DNA of 64,000 nucleotides from Streptomyces seoulensis (GTDB lineage: Bacteria > Actinomycetota > Actinomycetes > Streptomycetales > Streptomycetaceae). Positions 1 to 9,084 of the stretch are shown piece by piece. The translations under genes and the position numbers were made by a program. A model generated the notes under the pieces. It was not told the DNA's origin and did no database searches. It worked only from the letters and a program-made list of their open reading frames with translations. The DNA is taken from NCBI RefSeq assembly GCF_022846655.1, contig NZ_AP025667.1, positions 843,001-907,000 on the forward strand. Direction: 5' to 3'. Each line of letters begins with the position of its first letter. The first letter of the stretch is position 1.

Positions 1-1
1 C

Positions 2-1006
2 CGCCCCGAGGACGTGCGCCGGGCCGCCGCCGAGGCCATGGCGAAGGGCAAGTCGCCCACCGAGGCCGCCGAACAGGCCGTCAGCCGCAGCGGGGACCGC
101 TGGGGCGCCGTCTACTCCGAGGACGAGTACGCGGAGTTCCGCGACGCGCTCGACGGCGAGTACACCGGCGTCGGACTGTGGGCGAAGCGCGAACGCGACG
201 GCCATGTCACCGTGAGCCGTGTGCGGTCCGGCTCGCCCGCCGCCGACGCCGGCATCCGCGAGGGCGACCGGCTGCGCAGCGTCGACGGCCGCCGGGTCGA
301 CGGCCGCCCGGTCACCGAAGTGGTCTCCCAGCTCCGCGGCGACGCCGAGGACGCGACCGCCGGCACACCGGTCACCGTCGGCATCCAGCGCGGCGCCGCC
401 TCCTGGTCCCGGACCCTGCGCCGGGCCCGGCTCTCCACCGACCCGGTGACCGTCGCCGAGCCGGTCGACGGGGTCGCCGTGGTCCGGGTGTCCGCCTTCA
501 CCAAGGGCTCCGCCAGGGCCGTACGGGACGCCGTCCGGCGCGCCCCCGGGAACACCGGGATCGTGCTCGACCTGCGCGGCAACTCCGGCGGCCTGGTCAC
601 CGAGGCCGTCGCCACCGCCTCCTGCTTCCTCGACGGCGGCCTGGTCGCCACCTACGACGTGGACGGCGCCCAGCGCGCCCTGCACGCGGCCTCCGGCGGC
701 GACACCGCCCGCCCGCTGGTCGCCCTGGTCGACGGGGGCACGATGAGCGCGGCCGAGCTGCTGACCGGCGCCCTGCAGGACCGGGGCCGGGCCGTGGTGA
801 TCGGCTCCCGCACCTTCGGCAAGGGCTCGGTGCAGATGCCGACCGAGCTGCCGGACGGCTCGGTGGCCGAGCTGACCGTCGGCCACTACCGCACCCCCTC
901 CGGCCACGCCGTCGACGGCCGGGGCATCACCCCTGACCTCGACGCGGGCCCCAGCGCGCTGAAGCGGGCGGAGCGGGTCCTGACGGGCCTGGGCGATCCC
1001 CGGTAG
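2..1006 (+). CDS. S41-family C-terminal processing peptidase, 5' truncated by the window edge
   Basis: This is the 3' part of an exported or membrane-anchored carboxy-terminal processing protease (tail-specific/CtpA type); the reading frame enters from the left edge and stops at 1004-1006. The visible part starts with a helical region, followed by a PDZ domain (about nt 150-420, with the carboxylate-binding region around GVGLW and the SPAADAGIREGDRL block), then the S41 catalytic domain. The catalytic serine sits in GGTMSAAE (Ser codon 745-747) and the general-base lysine in FGKGSVQ (Lys codon 821-823), so the enzyme looks active. The signal or membrane anchor would lie upstream, out of view. 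In Streptomyces this gene commonly lies between ftsEX and smpB, which fits its position here. Substrates are unknown. Confidence 0.93.
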   Translation, partial: RPEDVRRAAAEAMAKGKSPTEAAEQAVSRSGDRWGAVYSEDEYAEFRDALDGEYTGVGLWAKRERDGHVTVSRVRSGSPAADAGIREGDRLRSVDGRRVDGRPVTEVVSQLRGDAEDATAGTPVTVGIQRGAASWSRTLRRARLSTDPVTVAEPVDGVAVVRVSAFTKGSARAVRDAVRRAPGNTGIVLDLRGNSGGLVTEAVATASCFLDGGLVATYDVDGAQRALHAASGGDTARPLVALVDGGTMSAAELLTGALQDRGRAVVIGSRTFGKGSVQMPTELPDGSVAELTVGHYRTPSGHAVDGRGITPDLDAGPSALKRAERVLTGLGDPR

Positions 1007-1099
1007 CGGGCCCAGGCAGCTAGCCAGGCCTCCCCGGCTAATGCGCTTCCCTCAGCCCCCCTCCATGGTGCGAAAATGGCCAGCACTATGAGTAAGGGA

Positions 1100-1633
1100 A
1101 TGTACGTACCGAAGGAGTCCCAGCCCAAGCAGGGCGGCGCGGCCTCCGCCAGGACCAAGGACGGCAAGCGCAAGATCGTCGCCCAGAACAAGAAGGCCCG
1201 GCACGACTACGCGATCATCGACACCTACGAGGCCGGGATCGTGCTGTCCGGCACCGAGGTGAAGTCGCTGCGCCAGGGACGGGCCTCGCTGGCCGACGGC
1301 TTCGTCCAGATCGACGGGAACGAGGCGTGGCTGCACAACGCCCACATCCCCGAGTACAGCCAGGGCACCTGGACCAACCACTCCGTGCGCCGCAAGCGCA
1401 AGCTGCTCCTGCACCGCGAGGAGATCGACAAGCTGGAGGCGAAGTCCCAGGAGACGGGTCACACGATCGTGCCCCTCGCCCTGTACTTCAAGGACGGCCG
1501 GGCGAAGGCGGAGATCGCGCTGGCCCGGGGAAAGAAGGAGTACGACAAGCGGCAGACCCTGCGCGAGAAGCAGGACCGGCGCGAGTCGGACCGGGCGATC
1601 GCGGCCGCCAAGCGCAAGCAGCGCGGCTCCTAG
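1100..1633 (+). CDS. smpB: SsrA-binding protein SmpB
   Basis: SmpB binds tmRNA and brings alanyl-tmRNA to stalled ribosomes for trans-translation. The OB-fold core is clear: [12 protein letters not shown], then [14 protein letters not shown], the IPEYSQGTW loop, and the basic C-terminal tail [17 protein letters not shown] that enters the ribosomal mRNA channel. The protein is about 177 residues with the start at 1100; in-frame ATGs at 1076 and 1088 are alternatives and none has a convincing ribosome-binding site. I chose 1100 because the protein then begins with MYVPKES, which I recall as the usual N-terminus in Streptomyces relatives. Its RNA partner, the tmRNA gene, lies 108 nt downstream on the same strand. 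Confidence 0.96.
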   Translation: MYVPKESQPKQGGAASARTKDGKRKIVAQNKKARHDYAIIDTYEAGIVLSGTEVKSLRQGRASLADGFVQIDGNEAWLHNAHIPEYSQGTWTNHSVRRKRKLLLHREEIDKLEAKSQETGHTIVPLALYFKDGRAKAEIALARGKKEYDKRQTLREKQDRRESDRAIAAAKRKQRGS

Positions 1634-1653
1634 CAGGCCCGCCGGGAATAGGC

Positions 1654-1683
1654 TGGCACTGTCGTACGTTGGTCACGTACGAT
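1654..1683 (+). promoter_or_regulatory. candidate tmRNA promoter
   Basis: Between smpB and the tmRNA there is a possible -10 hexamer TACGAT (1678-1683) with a weak -35 TGGCAC (1654-1659) 18 nt upstream. It overlaps a short inverted repeat CGTACG-N7-CGTACG. Transcription from here would give a precursor that is trimmed to the mature 5' end at 1742. This is inference from motif spacing only. Confidence 0.35.
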
Positions 1684-1741
1684 GGAACCGCACCCCATCG
1701 AGGGTGCACGCCTCCTGCGGGGGGCATTGAAAAAACAACAT

Positions 1742-2107
1742 GGGGATGATCGGTTTCGACAGCGGATGTCGAAGCAGGGGAAGCGTGTCGAGGAAGCGGC
1801 AATGATCTCGTAAACCATATGTCGCAAACAATAATCGCCAACACCAAGCGCGATTCCTTCGCCCTCGCTGCCTAAGTAGCGACTTGCGAAGTGTCAGCCC
1901 GGGGCTGTTCCCGACCCGGATCCTGGCATCAGCTAGGGAACTAAACCTTGATCCCGGTCACGGGGTGAAGAGGGAAATCTAACAGTGACTGAGCCCGTCG
2001 GAGACTTGTCCGCGTGATCTCCGGGGCCGAGAAAATCGAAGCGGACTGCACACGGAGAAGCCCTGTTTCTGCACCGGTGGACGCGGGTTCGATTCCCGCC
2101 ATCTCCA
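1742..2107 (+). ncRNA. ssrA: transfer-messenger RNA (tmRNA, SsrA)
   Basis: The tRNA-like ends are plain: 5' GGGGATGATCGGTTTCGAC and 3' GGGTTCGATTCCCGCC followed by CATCTCCA, which pairs GGGGATG with CATCTCC. CCA is not encoded, as the next bases are CGA. The tag reading frame resumes at 1837 and stops with TAA at 1873-1875, encoding ANTKRDSFALAA (12 codons) after the charged alanine. The ALAA end is the standard ClpXP/ClpAP degradation signal. The tag is shorter than the S. coelicolor tag as I remember it (ANTKRDSSQQAFALAA). Together with SmpB the RNA rescues stalled ribosomes and marks the unfinished protein for proteolysis. Confidence 0.97.
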
Positions 2108-2147
2108 CGATCAGGAGGCCCTCGGGCCTTCGGAACCCATGTGGGCA

Positions 2148-2185
2148 AAGGCCCCGTCGCGTTGAGCGGCGGGGCCTTCGTCTTT
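2148..2185 (+). terminator. intrinsic terminator after tmRNA
   Basis: A 9-bp stem AAGGCCCCG (2148-2156) pairs with CGGGGCCTT (2170-2178) and is followed by CGTCTTTTT, a good U-tract for this GC content. It ends the tmRNA transcript and sits just before the 3' end of the opposing MFS gene. Confidence 0.85.
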
Positions 2186-2200
2186 TTCACCGGCCCCTTT

Positions 2201-3385
2201 TCACCGCGAGCCCCGCAGCGTCCAGCCGAGGAGGCAGGCGGTGGAAGCCGCCAGCGCCGGGATCGCGTAGGCCGTGGCCGGGCCGAGGTGGTCCGCCGCC
2301 CAGCCGCCGGCCGCCGAGCCGCAGGCGATGCCGGTGAGCAGCGCCGTCACGACCAGGCTCATGCCCTCGTTGAGGCGGTCGTCCGGCGTGCGCTCCTGGA
2401 CGAGGGTCATCGCCGTGACCATGGTCGGCGCGGTCGCCGTTCCCGCCACCAGCAGAGCCCCCGCCAGCACCCACAGTGAGCCGGTCGTGGCGGCGAGCCA
2501 GGGCAGCGTCATCAGCGCGGCCATCGCGGGCAGGCACCACCCGAGCCGCCGCGCGGCGGGGCCCGGCGGCAGCGCCCCGTACAGCAGGCCCGCAGCGCAC
2601 GACCCGGCCGCCTGGAGCGCGAGCACGACCCCGGCCACCGCCCGCTGCCCGTGGGCGTCGGCGTACGCCACGGTGACGACCTCCATCGACCCGAACACCG
2701 CCCCGGTCGCCGTGAAGCAGACCAGCAGCGGCCGTACACCGGGTGCGCGCAGCGGCGACGGCGCCCTGGTGCCTGGGCTCGGCGGCGGCTCGGTCGCGCG
2801 CTGGGCGGTGAACAGCAGCATCCCCGCCGCCAGCAGCACGGCCCCGGCGAGGGTGCCCGCCTCCGGGAAGAGGGCGCCGGTCAGGAAGGACGCCAGGGCC
2901 GGGCCCAGCATGAAGCACAGTTCGTCGGCGGCCTGCTCGAAGGAGTTCGCGGTGTGCCGGGCCCCGGGATCGTCGCGCAGCAGGTGCGCCCAGCGGGCAC
3001 GGGACAGCCCGCCTATGTTGGGCGTGGCCGCCCAGGTGGCGTACGCGGCGAACAGCGTCCAGTCGGGGGCGTCGTAGCGCACGCACAGCAGCAGGGCCAG
3101 GGCGCCGAGCACCGCCACCAGCGTCGCGGGGCGTGCCACCCTGGCCTGCCCGTGCCGGTCCACCAGCCGGGCCAGCCAGGGGCCCACCAGCCCGCTCGCC
3201 ACCAGCCCGGTGGCGCTGACCGCTCCGGCGAGCGCGTACGAGCCCCGCGCACCGGCGATCATCACGACCGCGCTCACCCCGGCCATCCCCACCGGGAGGC
3301 GGGCGAGCAGGTTTCCGGCGGTGAAGGCGAGGGCGCCGGGGCGGGCGAAGAGGCGGCGGTAGGCGGGTGCGGTCTGCGTGGGCAT
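2201..3385 (-). CDS. MFS transporter
   Basis: This is a 394-residue, 12-helix major facilitator superfamily protein, probably a drug/metabolite exporter. Visible features are alternating hydrophobic helices, the loop 2-3 type motif around GPWLARLVDRHGQARVARP, and a central hydrophilic loop rich in Pro, Arg and Ser (near PPPSPGTRAPSPL). The start taken is the ATG at 3385 (MPTQTAPAYRR); a GTG three codons upstream is equally possible. It is transcribed divergently from a LysR regulator whose start is 85 nt away, the classic layout of a regulator controlling its neighbouring exporter. The substrate cannot be told from sequence. Confidence 0.85.
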   Translation of the reverse strand: MPTQTAPAYRRLFARPGALAFTAGNLLARLPVGMAGVSAVVMIAGARGSYALAGAVSATGLVASGLVGPWLARLVDRHGQARVARPATLVAVLGALALLLCVRYDAPDWTLFAAYATWAATPNIGGLSRARWAHLLRDDPGARHTANSFEQAADELCFMLGPALASFLTGALFPEAGTLAGAVLLAAGMLLFTAQRATEPPPSPGTRAPSPLRAPGVRPLLVCFTATGAVFGSMEVVTVAYADAHGQRAVAGVVLALQAAGSCAAGLLYGALPPGPAARRLGWCLPAMAALMTLPWLAATTGSLWVLAGALLVAGTATAPTMVTAMTLVQERTPDDRLNEGMSLVVTALLTGIACGSAAGGWAADHLGPATAYAIPALAASTACLLGWTLRGSR

Positions 3386-3470
3386 GCCGCTCACGCTCTC
3401 CCGTGCCCCGGCCGGCGGTCCAACACCTGTTCGGCACCGATTCACGCGCCCGCGTTGTAGGTTCGCCGCC

Positions 3471-4436
3471 ATGCCTCCCGCGATCGAACCCCGGCTGCTG
3501 CGCGCCTTCGTCGCCGTCGCCGAGGAACTGCACTTCACCCGCGCCGCCGCCCGGCTCCACGTCGCCCAGCAGGCGCTGAGCCGGGACGTACGGCGGCTCG
3601 AACGGGAGCTGGGCGCCGAGCTGTTCGTCCGTACCACGCGGCAGGTGACGCTCACCCCGGACGGCGAGCGCCTGCTGCCGCACGCCCGGCGCGTGCTCGC
3701 CGCCCAGGACGACCTGCTCGCCGCCTTCGGCAGCGCCCGCCCGCTGCTGGTCGACCTCAACTCCGAAGGCCCCCTCACCGCCCGGCGGGTACTGCTCCGG
3801 GCCCGCGAACTGGCGCCCGGGAACGAGATGCTGGCCCGCTACGAACATGGCCTCACCGGAGCGGCGGCCGCGCTGCTGGCCGGGCGGCTGGACGTCTCCT
3901 TCGGCCGCTTCGCCGGTCTGGACCCGGTGCTGCGCTCCGGCCTCGCCCAACAGCCGGTGCGCTACGAGCCGATGGCGGTCCTGCTCCCCGAGGACCACGC
4001 CCTGGCCGCGCTGCCCGAGGTGCCGCTCGCCGCGCTCGCCGGGGAGACGGTGTACGCCGGGGCGGGGAACCCCGGCACGCGGGAGTGGACCGACCTGGCG
4101 CGTCAGCTCTTCGAGGGACGCGGTATCCGTCTGGCGCCACCCCATCCGGTGGTCCTGGGCGCCGAGGAGTTCGCCCGGGTGATGGCGGCGAGCCGGATGC
4201 CGGTACTCGCGGTGGTGGATTTTCCGGCCATGTCGGGCGCGGTGCTGCGGCCCCTCGTCGACCCCGTTCCGCTCTCGCCCGTCTCGCTGGTGTGGCGGAA
4301 GGGGCTGGTCCATCCGGCACTGGACGCGCTGCGGGCGGCGGCGGCCGAGCTGTCCCGCGCCGAGAAGTGGCTTTCGTCGCCTGTCGACCGATGGATTCCA
4401 GCCATGGATATTGATGTGATGAACCGCCCGATCTGA
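3471..4436 (+). CDS. LysR-family transcriptional regulator
   Basis: A 321-residue LysR-type regulator. The N-terminal winged helix-turn-helix is typical (LRAFVAVAEELHFTRAAA, then VAQQALSRDVRRLERELG and LFVRTTRQVTLTPDG), followed by a periplasmic-binding-protein-like effector domain from about residue 90. The start at 3471 is preferred: a hexamer TAGGTT at 3458-3463 lies 7 nt upstream and no Shine-Dalgarno is present, suggesting a leaderless message. It probably regulates the divergent MFS gene and itself from the 85-nt intergenic region; the inducer is unknown. Confidence 0.9.
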   Translation: MPPAIEPRLLRAFVAVAEELHFTRAAARLHVAQQALSRDVRRLERELGAELFVRTTRQVTLTPDGERLLPHARRVLAAQDDLLAAFGSARPLLVDLNSEGPLTARRVLLRARELAPGNEMLARYEHGLTGAAAALLAGRLDVSFGRFAGLDPVLRSGLAQQPVRYEPMAVLLPEDHALAALPEVPLAALAGETVYAGAGNPGTREWTDLARQLFEGRGIRLAPPHPVVLGAEEFARVMAASRMPVLAVVDFPAMSGAVLRPLVDPVPLSPVSLVWRKGLVHPALDALRAAAAELSRAEKWLSSPVDRWIPAMDIDVMNRPI

Positions 4437-4593
4437 CACTCCGAGCACACGCGAACTCACCTTGCGCTACATTCGGGGACCCGAGCACTGGGGTAGAGGG
4501 GGGCGTTCGGACCGGGTGGGGGCCTGGTCCGGCCGGCGCGTGCTCGGTGTCGCCGGCGCACCCCGGAACAGTCCCGTGGGGGGATGTGCGCAC

Positions 4594-5628
4594 GTGGAAC
4601 AGTGGCGAGAGAACCGTCGACCGGAATGGCCCGATGTGGCATCGGCGGCAATAGACATGCAGGTGACAGGGGGTTCCACGCAGGCTTTTCCGGAAACCGG
4701 AACCGTCGTGGAGAGCGATGCCGCTCCGGGCCGTGGGGCCCCGCCGGGCGGTGGACGCACAGCGTTCCCGCGCGTCGTGAGGCCGTCGGACGCCCGGCTG
4801 TTCGCGGCGACGGAGATACTCCGGGGCGGCCCGGCCGCCCTGGCCGGGGCCGACTCGACGGCCCTGCTCCCGCGCTCGGGAACCCCGCGCGCGGCGGCCG
4901 ACTTCCGCCCCTCCGGAACCGAGCGGACGGCCATGCTGCCCGCCCAGCCGGACCGCGACTCCGTGGGCCGCGAAGCCCACGATCCGCACGAGGTGACCGT
5001 CCAGCTCGACTCCGTGGCCGCCGACGGTGCCGTGCCCGCCGACCGGACAGCCGGCACCGACGCCTCCGACGGCCCGGTGTTCGTGGACGAGTCCGGCCGC
5101 CGCAGCCGTACCTTCCGGCGCCTCGGCCTGCTGGTCGCCGGGCTCTGCGCGGGCTACGCCGTCGTCATCGGCGTCACCCTGCTCTCCGGCAGCTCCGACG
5201 CGCCCTGGCTGCCGGTGCCGCAGAAGGACGACAAGCCCGCGGGCCGGGTCGACACCTCACCCGTGCCCAGCGCCTCGGCCCCGGCCGCACCCGGCGGCAA
5301 GGGCCGCGACCGTACCGGAACCGCACCCGCGGCGCCGGGCACCGCGCCCGCCACCGTCGCCGCCGTACCCGTACCGGGACGGCCGAGTCCCGCCGCCGGT
5401 GGCACCACGGCGGCCCGGCCGCCCGCCGCGGCGAGCCCGACCCCGGGCCGGTCCGCGCCGCCCGCGCCCGGTGGCGGCAGCCCGAAGCCCGCGCCCAGCG
5501 CGACCACTTCGACCGTGCCGTCCCCGGCACCGAGCACCACCGCGCCCAGTCCGGCCGCCACCGAGTCCCCGGCGGGCGCGGGCGGCCCGCAGCCCCAGGG
5601 CTCGGCCGGCCGTCCCGCCGCCGGATGA
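4594..5628 (+). CDS. matA: MatA-like single-pass membrane protein of the mat (poly-aminosugar) operon
   Basis: A 344-residue protein with an N-terminal, presumably cytoplasmic, low-complexity region (1-176), one transmembrane helix (about 177-199, LLVAGLCAGYAVVIGV) and an extracytoplasmic tail very rich in Pro, Ala, Thr and Ser. No enzymatic motif is visible. The GTG at 4594 is preceded by a G-rich ribosome-binding stretch. The stop overlaps the start of the next gene as ATGA (5625-5628), so the two are translationally coupled. The name is given by position: in S. coelicolor the gene before matB is matA, and the mat locus causes mycelial aggregation through a poly-GlcNAc-like polymer. The N-terminal part carries repeated TxxL motifs (ATEIL, STALLP, RTAMLP). 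It could be an accessory or cell-wall-spanning component. Confidence 0.72.
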   Translation: MEQWRENRRPEWPDVASAAIDMQVTGGSTQAFPETGTVVESDAAPGRGAPPGGGRTAFPRVVRPSDARLFAATEILRGGPAALAGADSTALLPRSGTPRAAADFRPSGTERTAMLPAQPDRDSVGREAHDPHEVTVQLDSVAADGAVPADRTAGTDASDGPVFVDESGRRSRTFRRLGLLVAGLCAGYAVVIGVTLLSGSSDAPWLPVPQKDDKPAGRVDTSPVPSASAPAAPGGKGRDRTGTAPAAPGTAPATVAAVPVPGRPSPAAGGTTAARPPAAASPTPGRSAPPAPGGGSPKPAPSATTSTVPSPAPSTTAPSPAATESPAGAGGPQPQGSAGRPAAG

Positions 5629-7805
5629 CGCGCCGCGTCCTCGACCGGAAGAACCAGATGACTCCGCGAACCGCTCGCCGGGCGCTGCCCCGGCGGCGCC
5701 GGCTCCCGCTGCGCCCGCTGCTGGCCTTCCTGGTGCTGCTCGCCACGCTGGCCATGCTCATGCTGCACGGCTACGTCCACAACGAACTCCTCGCCGACCA
5801 CCGCGTACGGCCCGAGGCGCCCAGCGGGCAGGTGCCCGAACGGATCACCGACGGCGGCCCCGTCATCGACACCCGGGGCGGCCGCACCGACAGCCTCCGC
5901 GTGCCGGAGCGCCGTATCGTCCTCACCTTCGACGACGGCCCCGACCCGACCTGGACGCCCCAGGTCCTCGACGCGCTGAAGCGGAACCACGCGCGGGCCA
6001 CGTTCTTCGTGACCGGCACGATGACCTCCCGCTACCCGGAGCTGGTCCGGCGCATGGTGGCCGAGGGCCACGAGGTCGGCCTGCACACCTTCAACCACCC
6101 CGACCTCTCCTACCAGTCCCAGCGCCGGGTCGACTGGGAGCTGTCCCAGGGGCAGTTGGCCCTCGCGGGCGCGGCGGGCATCCGCAGCTCGCTGTTCCGG
6201 CCGCCGTACTCCTCCTTCGCCTCCGCGATGGACGACCGGTCCTGGCCGGTGACCCGGTACATCGGCGGCCGGGGCTATCTCACCGTGCTCAACGACCGGG
6301 ACAGCGAGGACTGGCGCAGGCCCGGCGTCGAGGAGATCATCCGCCGGGCCACGCCCGAGAACGGCAAGGGCGCGGTCGTCCTCATGCACGACTCCGGCGG
6401 CGACCGGAGCCAGACGGTCAAGGTCATCGACACCCTGCTGCCCCGGCTCCAGTCCGAGGGCTACCGCTTCCAGACCCTCACCCAGGCGCTGAACGCGCCG
6501 AGCGGCGACACACCCGTCACCGGGGTCGGGCTGTGGACCGGCAAGGCGTGGATCGCGGCTGTCGGGGCGGCGGACGGCATCACCACCGTGCTCGTCGCGG
6601 GCCTCGCCGTCGTCGGCGTGCTGGTCTTCGGGCGGTTCGGGCTGATGCTGCTGCTGTCCGCCGCGCACGCCCGCCGCACCCGCCGCCGCGACTTCCGCTG
6701 GGGCCCCGAGCCGGTCACCGAACCGGCGACCGTGCTGGTGCCGGCGTACAACGAGGCCAAGTGCATCGAGAACACCGTGCGTTCACTGGTCGGCGGTGAG
6801 CACCCGGTGGAGGTCATCGTCGTCGACGACGGCTCCGCCGACGGCACCGCACGCATTGTGGAGGGGCTCGCGCTGCCCGGCGTACGCGTCGTCCGGCAGC
6901 ACAACGCGGGCAAGCCCGCCGCCCTCAACCGAGGGCTGGCGAACGCCAGTCACGACCTGATCGTGATGATGGACGGCGACACCGTCTTCGAACCGTCCAC
7001 CGTCCGCGAGCTGGTGCAGCCGTTCGCCGACCCACGCGTCGGCGCCGTCGCGGGCAACGCCAAGGTCGGCAACAAGGACACCCTGATCGGCGCCTGGCAG
7101 CACATCGAGTACGTGATGGGCTTCAACCTGGACCGCCGCATGTACGACGTGCTGCGCTGCATGCCGACCATCCCCGGCGCCGTGGGCGCGTTCCGCCGCA
7201 CCGCGCTGGAACGGGTCGGCGGGATGAGCGACGACACCCTCGCCGAGGACACCGACATCACGATGGCCCTGCACCGCGACGGCTGGCGGGTCGTCTACGC
7301 GGAGAAGGCGCGCGCCTGGACCGAGGCCCCGGAGTCCGTGCAGCAGCTCTGGTCCCAGCGCTACCGCTGGTCCTACGGCACCATGCAGGCCATCTGGAAA
7401 CACCGCCGGGCCGTCCTCGAACGCGGGCCCTCCGGGCGGTTCGGCCGGGTCGGGCTGCCGCTGGTCTCCCTGTTCATGGTGGTCGCCCCGCTGCTGGCCC
7501 CGCTGATCGACATCTTCCTGGTCTACGGCCTGGTCTTCGGCCCGACAGGCAAGACGATCGCGTCCTGGTTCGCCGTCCTGGCCGTCCAGGCGGTCTGCGC
7601 GGGCTATGCCTTCGCACTGGACCGGGAGCGGCTCACCCCGCTGATCTCCCTGCCCCTCCAGCAACTCCTGTACCGCCAGCTCATGTACGTCGTGCTGCTC
7701 CAGTCCTGGATCACGGCACTCACCGGCGGCCGGCTGCGCTGGCAGAAGCTGCGCCGCAAGGGCGGGGTGTCGGCCCCGGTCCCGGCCGAAGGAGCACTGC
7801 GATGA
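5625..7805 (+). CDS. matB: MatB-like bifunctional polysaccharide deacetylase / family 2 glycosyltransferase
   Basis: A 726-residue membrane protein fusing two enzymes. After a signal-anchor helix (about 28-46) comes an extracytoplasmic CE4 deacetylase: TFDDGP (Asp103, Asp104), the metal motif HTFNH (His154, His158), RPPY (Arg192) and LMHDSGGD (His255). A second helix region (about 305-345) leads to a processive GT2 domain of cellulose/PNAG-synthase type: VDDGS (Asp401, Asp402), DGD (Asp450, Asp452), EDTD (Asp542) and QRYRW (578-582), followed by C-terminal membrane helices. It would polymerise UDP-GlcNAc on the inside and deacetylate the polymer outside, as proposed for MatB of S. coelicolor/S. 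lividans. The start ATG at 5625 overlaps the matA stop; an ATG 11 codons downstream is an alternative. All key residues are intact. Confidence 0.9.
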   Translation: MTRRVLDRKNQMTPRTARRALPRRRRLPLRPLLAFLVLLATLAMLMLHGYVHNELLADHRVRPEAPSGQVPERITDGGPVIDTRGGRTDSLRVPERRIVLTFDDGPDPTWTPQVLDALKRNHARATFFVTGTMTSRYPELVRRMVAEGHEVGLHTFNHPDLSYQSQRRVDWELSQGQLALAGAAGIRSSLFRPPYSSFASAMDDRSWPVTRYIGGRGYLTVLNDRDSEDWRRPGVEEIIRRATPENGKGAVVLMHDSGGDRSQTVKVIDTLLPRLQSEGYRFQTLTQALNAPSGDTPVTGVGLWTGKAWIAAVGAADGITTVLVAGLAVVGVLVFGRFGLMLLLSAAHARRTRRRDFRWGPEPVTEPATVLVPAYNEAKCIENTVRSLVGGEHPVEVIVVDDGSADGTARIVEGLALPGVRVVRQHNAGKPAALNRGLANASHDLIVMMDGDTVFEPSTVRELVQPFADPRVGAVAGNAKVGNKDTLIGAWQHIEYVMGFNLDRRMYDVLRCMPTIPGAVGAFRRTALERVGGMSDDTLAEDTDITMALHRDGWRVVYAEKARAWTEAPESVQQLWSQRYRWSYGTMQAIWKHRRAVLERGPSGRFGRVGLPLVSLFMVVAPLLAPLIDIFLVYGLVFGPTGKTIASWFAVLAVQAVCAGYAFALDRERLTPLISLPLQQLLYRQLMYVVLLQSWITALTGGRLRWQKLRRKGGVSAPVPAEGALR

Positions 7806-9001
7806 CGACGTCACACGAACTGACGACACCGACGCCGGAGTTGGTGCCGGAGCCCGTACAGCGGCGGGCCCCGGTCCGGGACCGCTACTTCGACCTGCTC
7901 CGCGCCCTCGCCCTCTTCCGCGTCGTCTTCTACCACCTGATGGGCTGGGCCTGGCTGCCCGTGGTCTTCCCGTCCATGGGCGTGATGTTCGCCCTCGCCG
8001 GCAGCCTGATGGCCCGCTCGCTGAAGCGGCCCGCCCTGGGCGTCGTACGCGGCAGGCTCCGCCGTCTGCTGCCCCCGCTGTGGCTGCTCGGCGCGCTCGG
8101 GGTGTCCGGCATGGTGCTCCAGGGCTGGCGCCCCGGCGCCGAGGGGCATCCCGGCTGGTGGTTCGCCCACCTCGGCTTCTGGATACTCCCGCTGAGCGAC
8201 CCGCCGTACGCGGGCACGCTGCCCGGCGTCCACGGGGTGCTCGGCCCGGACTGGGCGGCCGAGCTGGCCGGACCGCTCTGGTACATCCGCGCCTACCTGT
8301 GGTTCGTGCTGCTCTCCCCGGTCCTGCTGAGGGCGCTGAAGGCGATCCCGTGGATCACCGTGCTGTCACCGATCGCGCTGGCCGCCGCCTTCGAGTTCGG
8401 CCACCTCCAGCTCCCCGGCGAGCGCGTCCCGTCGGCGCTGACGGACTTCAGCACCTTCGGCGCCTGCTGGATCCTCGGCATGGCACACCAGCAGGGCGTA
8501 CTGCGCCGCATCCCGCGCTACGTCGTGCCCTCCGCCGCCCCGCTCGTCGCCGGGGCGGGCCTCTGGTACGCGCTCACGCACGGCTTCCGGCAGGGGCACG
8601 ACCTGGACGACATCCCGTTCGCCCAGTCCCTGTGGTCCCTGGCCACCGTGCTGCTCCTGCTGCACATCAGCCCGGTCTGGACCGAGTGGCCCCGCCTGCT
8701 GCGCCCCTTCGACCGCCTGATCACCCTGCTCAACTCCCGAGCGGTGACGATCTACATCTGGCACAACCTCTGCATCCTCGTCGCCTCCACCCTCTGGGAC
8801 CAGCTCTGGCGCTACGACGTCCTCGACGAACGCTGCCCCTGGCTCCTGGAGAGCCCCTGGCCCGTCCTCGCCCTCACCTGGACTCTGATCTGCGCCTGCG
8901 TCGTCACCTTCGGCTGGGCGGAGGACCTGGCGGCCAGGAGGAATCCGCGGCTGTGGCCGGACGGGCGCGCACGGCGGGACAGCCGCCACCGGGCCGTCTG
9001 A
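7802..9001 (+). CDS. acyltransferase family 3 membrane protein
   Basis: A 399-residue integral membrane protein of the acyltransferase-3 (NodX/OafA/WecH) family, with about ten hydrophobic helices. The N-terminal motif RYFDLLRALALFRVVFYH resembles the family's conserved R-x10-H block. Its start overlaps the matB stop as ATGA (7802-7805), so it is the third coupled gene of the operon. Family members O-acylate exopolysaccharides or lipids, so a role in acetylating or succinylating the Mat polymer is plausible but inferred from context only. Confidence 0.83.
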   Translation: MTTSHELTTPTPELVPEPVQRRAPVRDRYFDLLRALALFRVVFYHLMGWAWLPVVFPSMGVMFALAGSLMARSLKRPALGVVRGRLRRLLPPLWLLGALGVSGMVLQGWRPGAEGHPGWWFAHLGFWILPLSDPPYAGTLPGVHGVLGPDWAAELAGPLWYIRAYLWFVLLSPVLLRALKAIPWITVLSPIALAAAFEFGHLQLPGERVPSALTDFSTFGACWILGMAHQQGVLRRIPRYVVPSAAPLVAGAGLWYALTHGFRQGHDLDDIPFAQSLWSLATVLLLLHISPVWTEWPRLLRPFDRLITLLNSRAVTIYIWHNLCILVASTLWDQLWRYDVLDERCPWLLESPWPVLALTWTLICACVVTFGWAEDLAARRNPRLWPDGRARRDSRHRAV

Positions 9002-9084
9002 CGCGAGGGGTTCCGGCCGCCGGGCCGGGCGGGCACTGTGGAGGGGAGCGAGAAGAGTCTCCTGCCTGGGCGGTGACGTGACGC

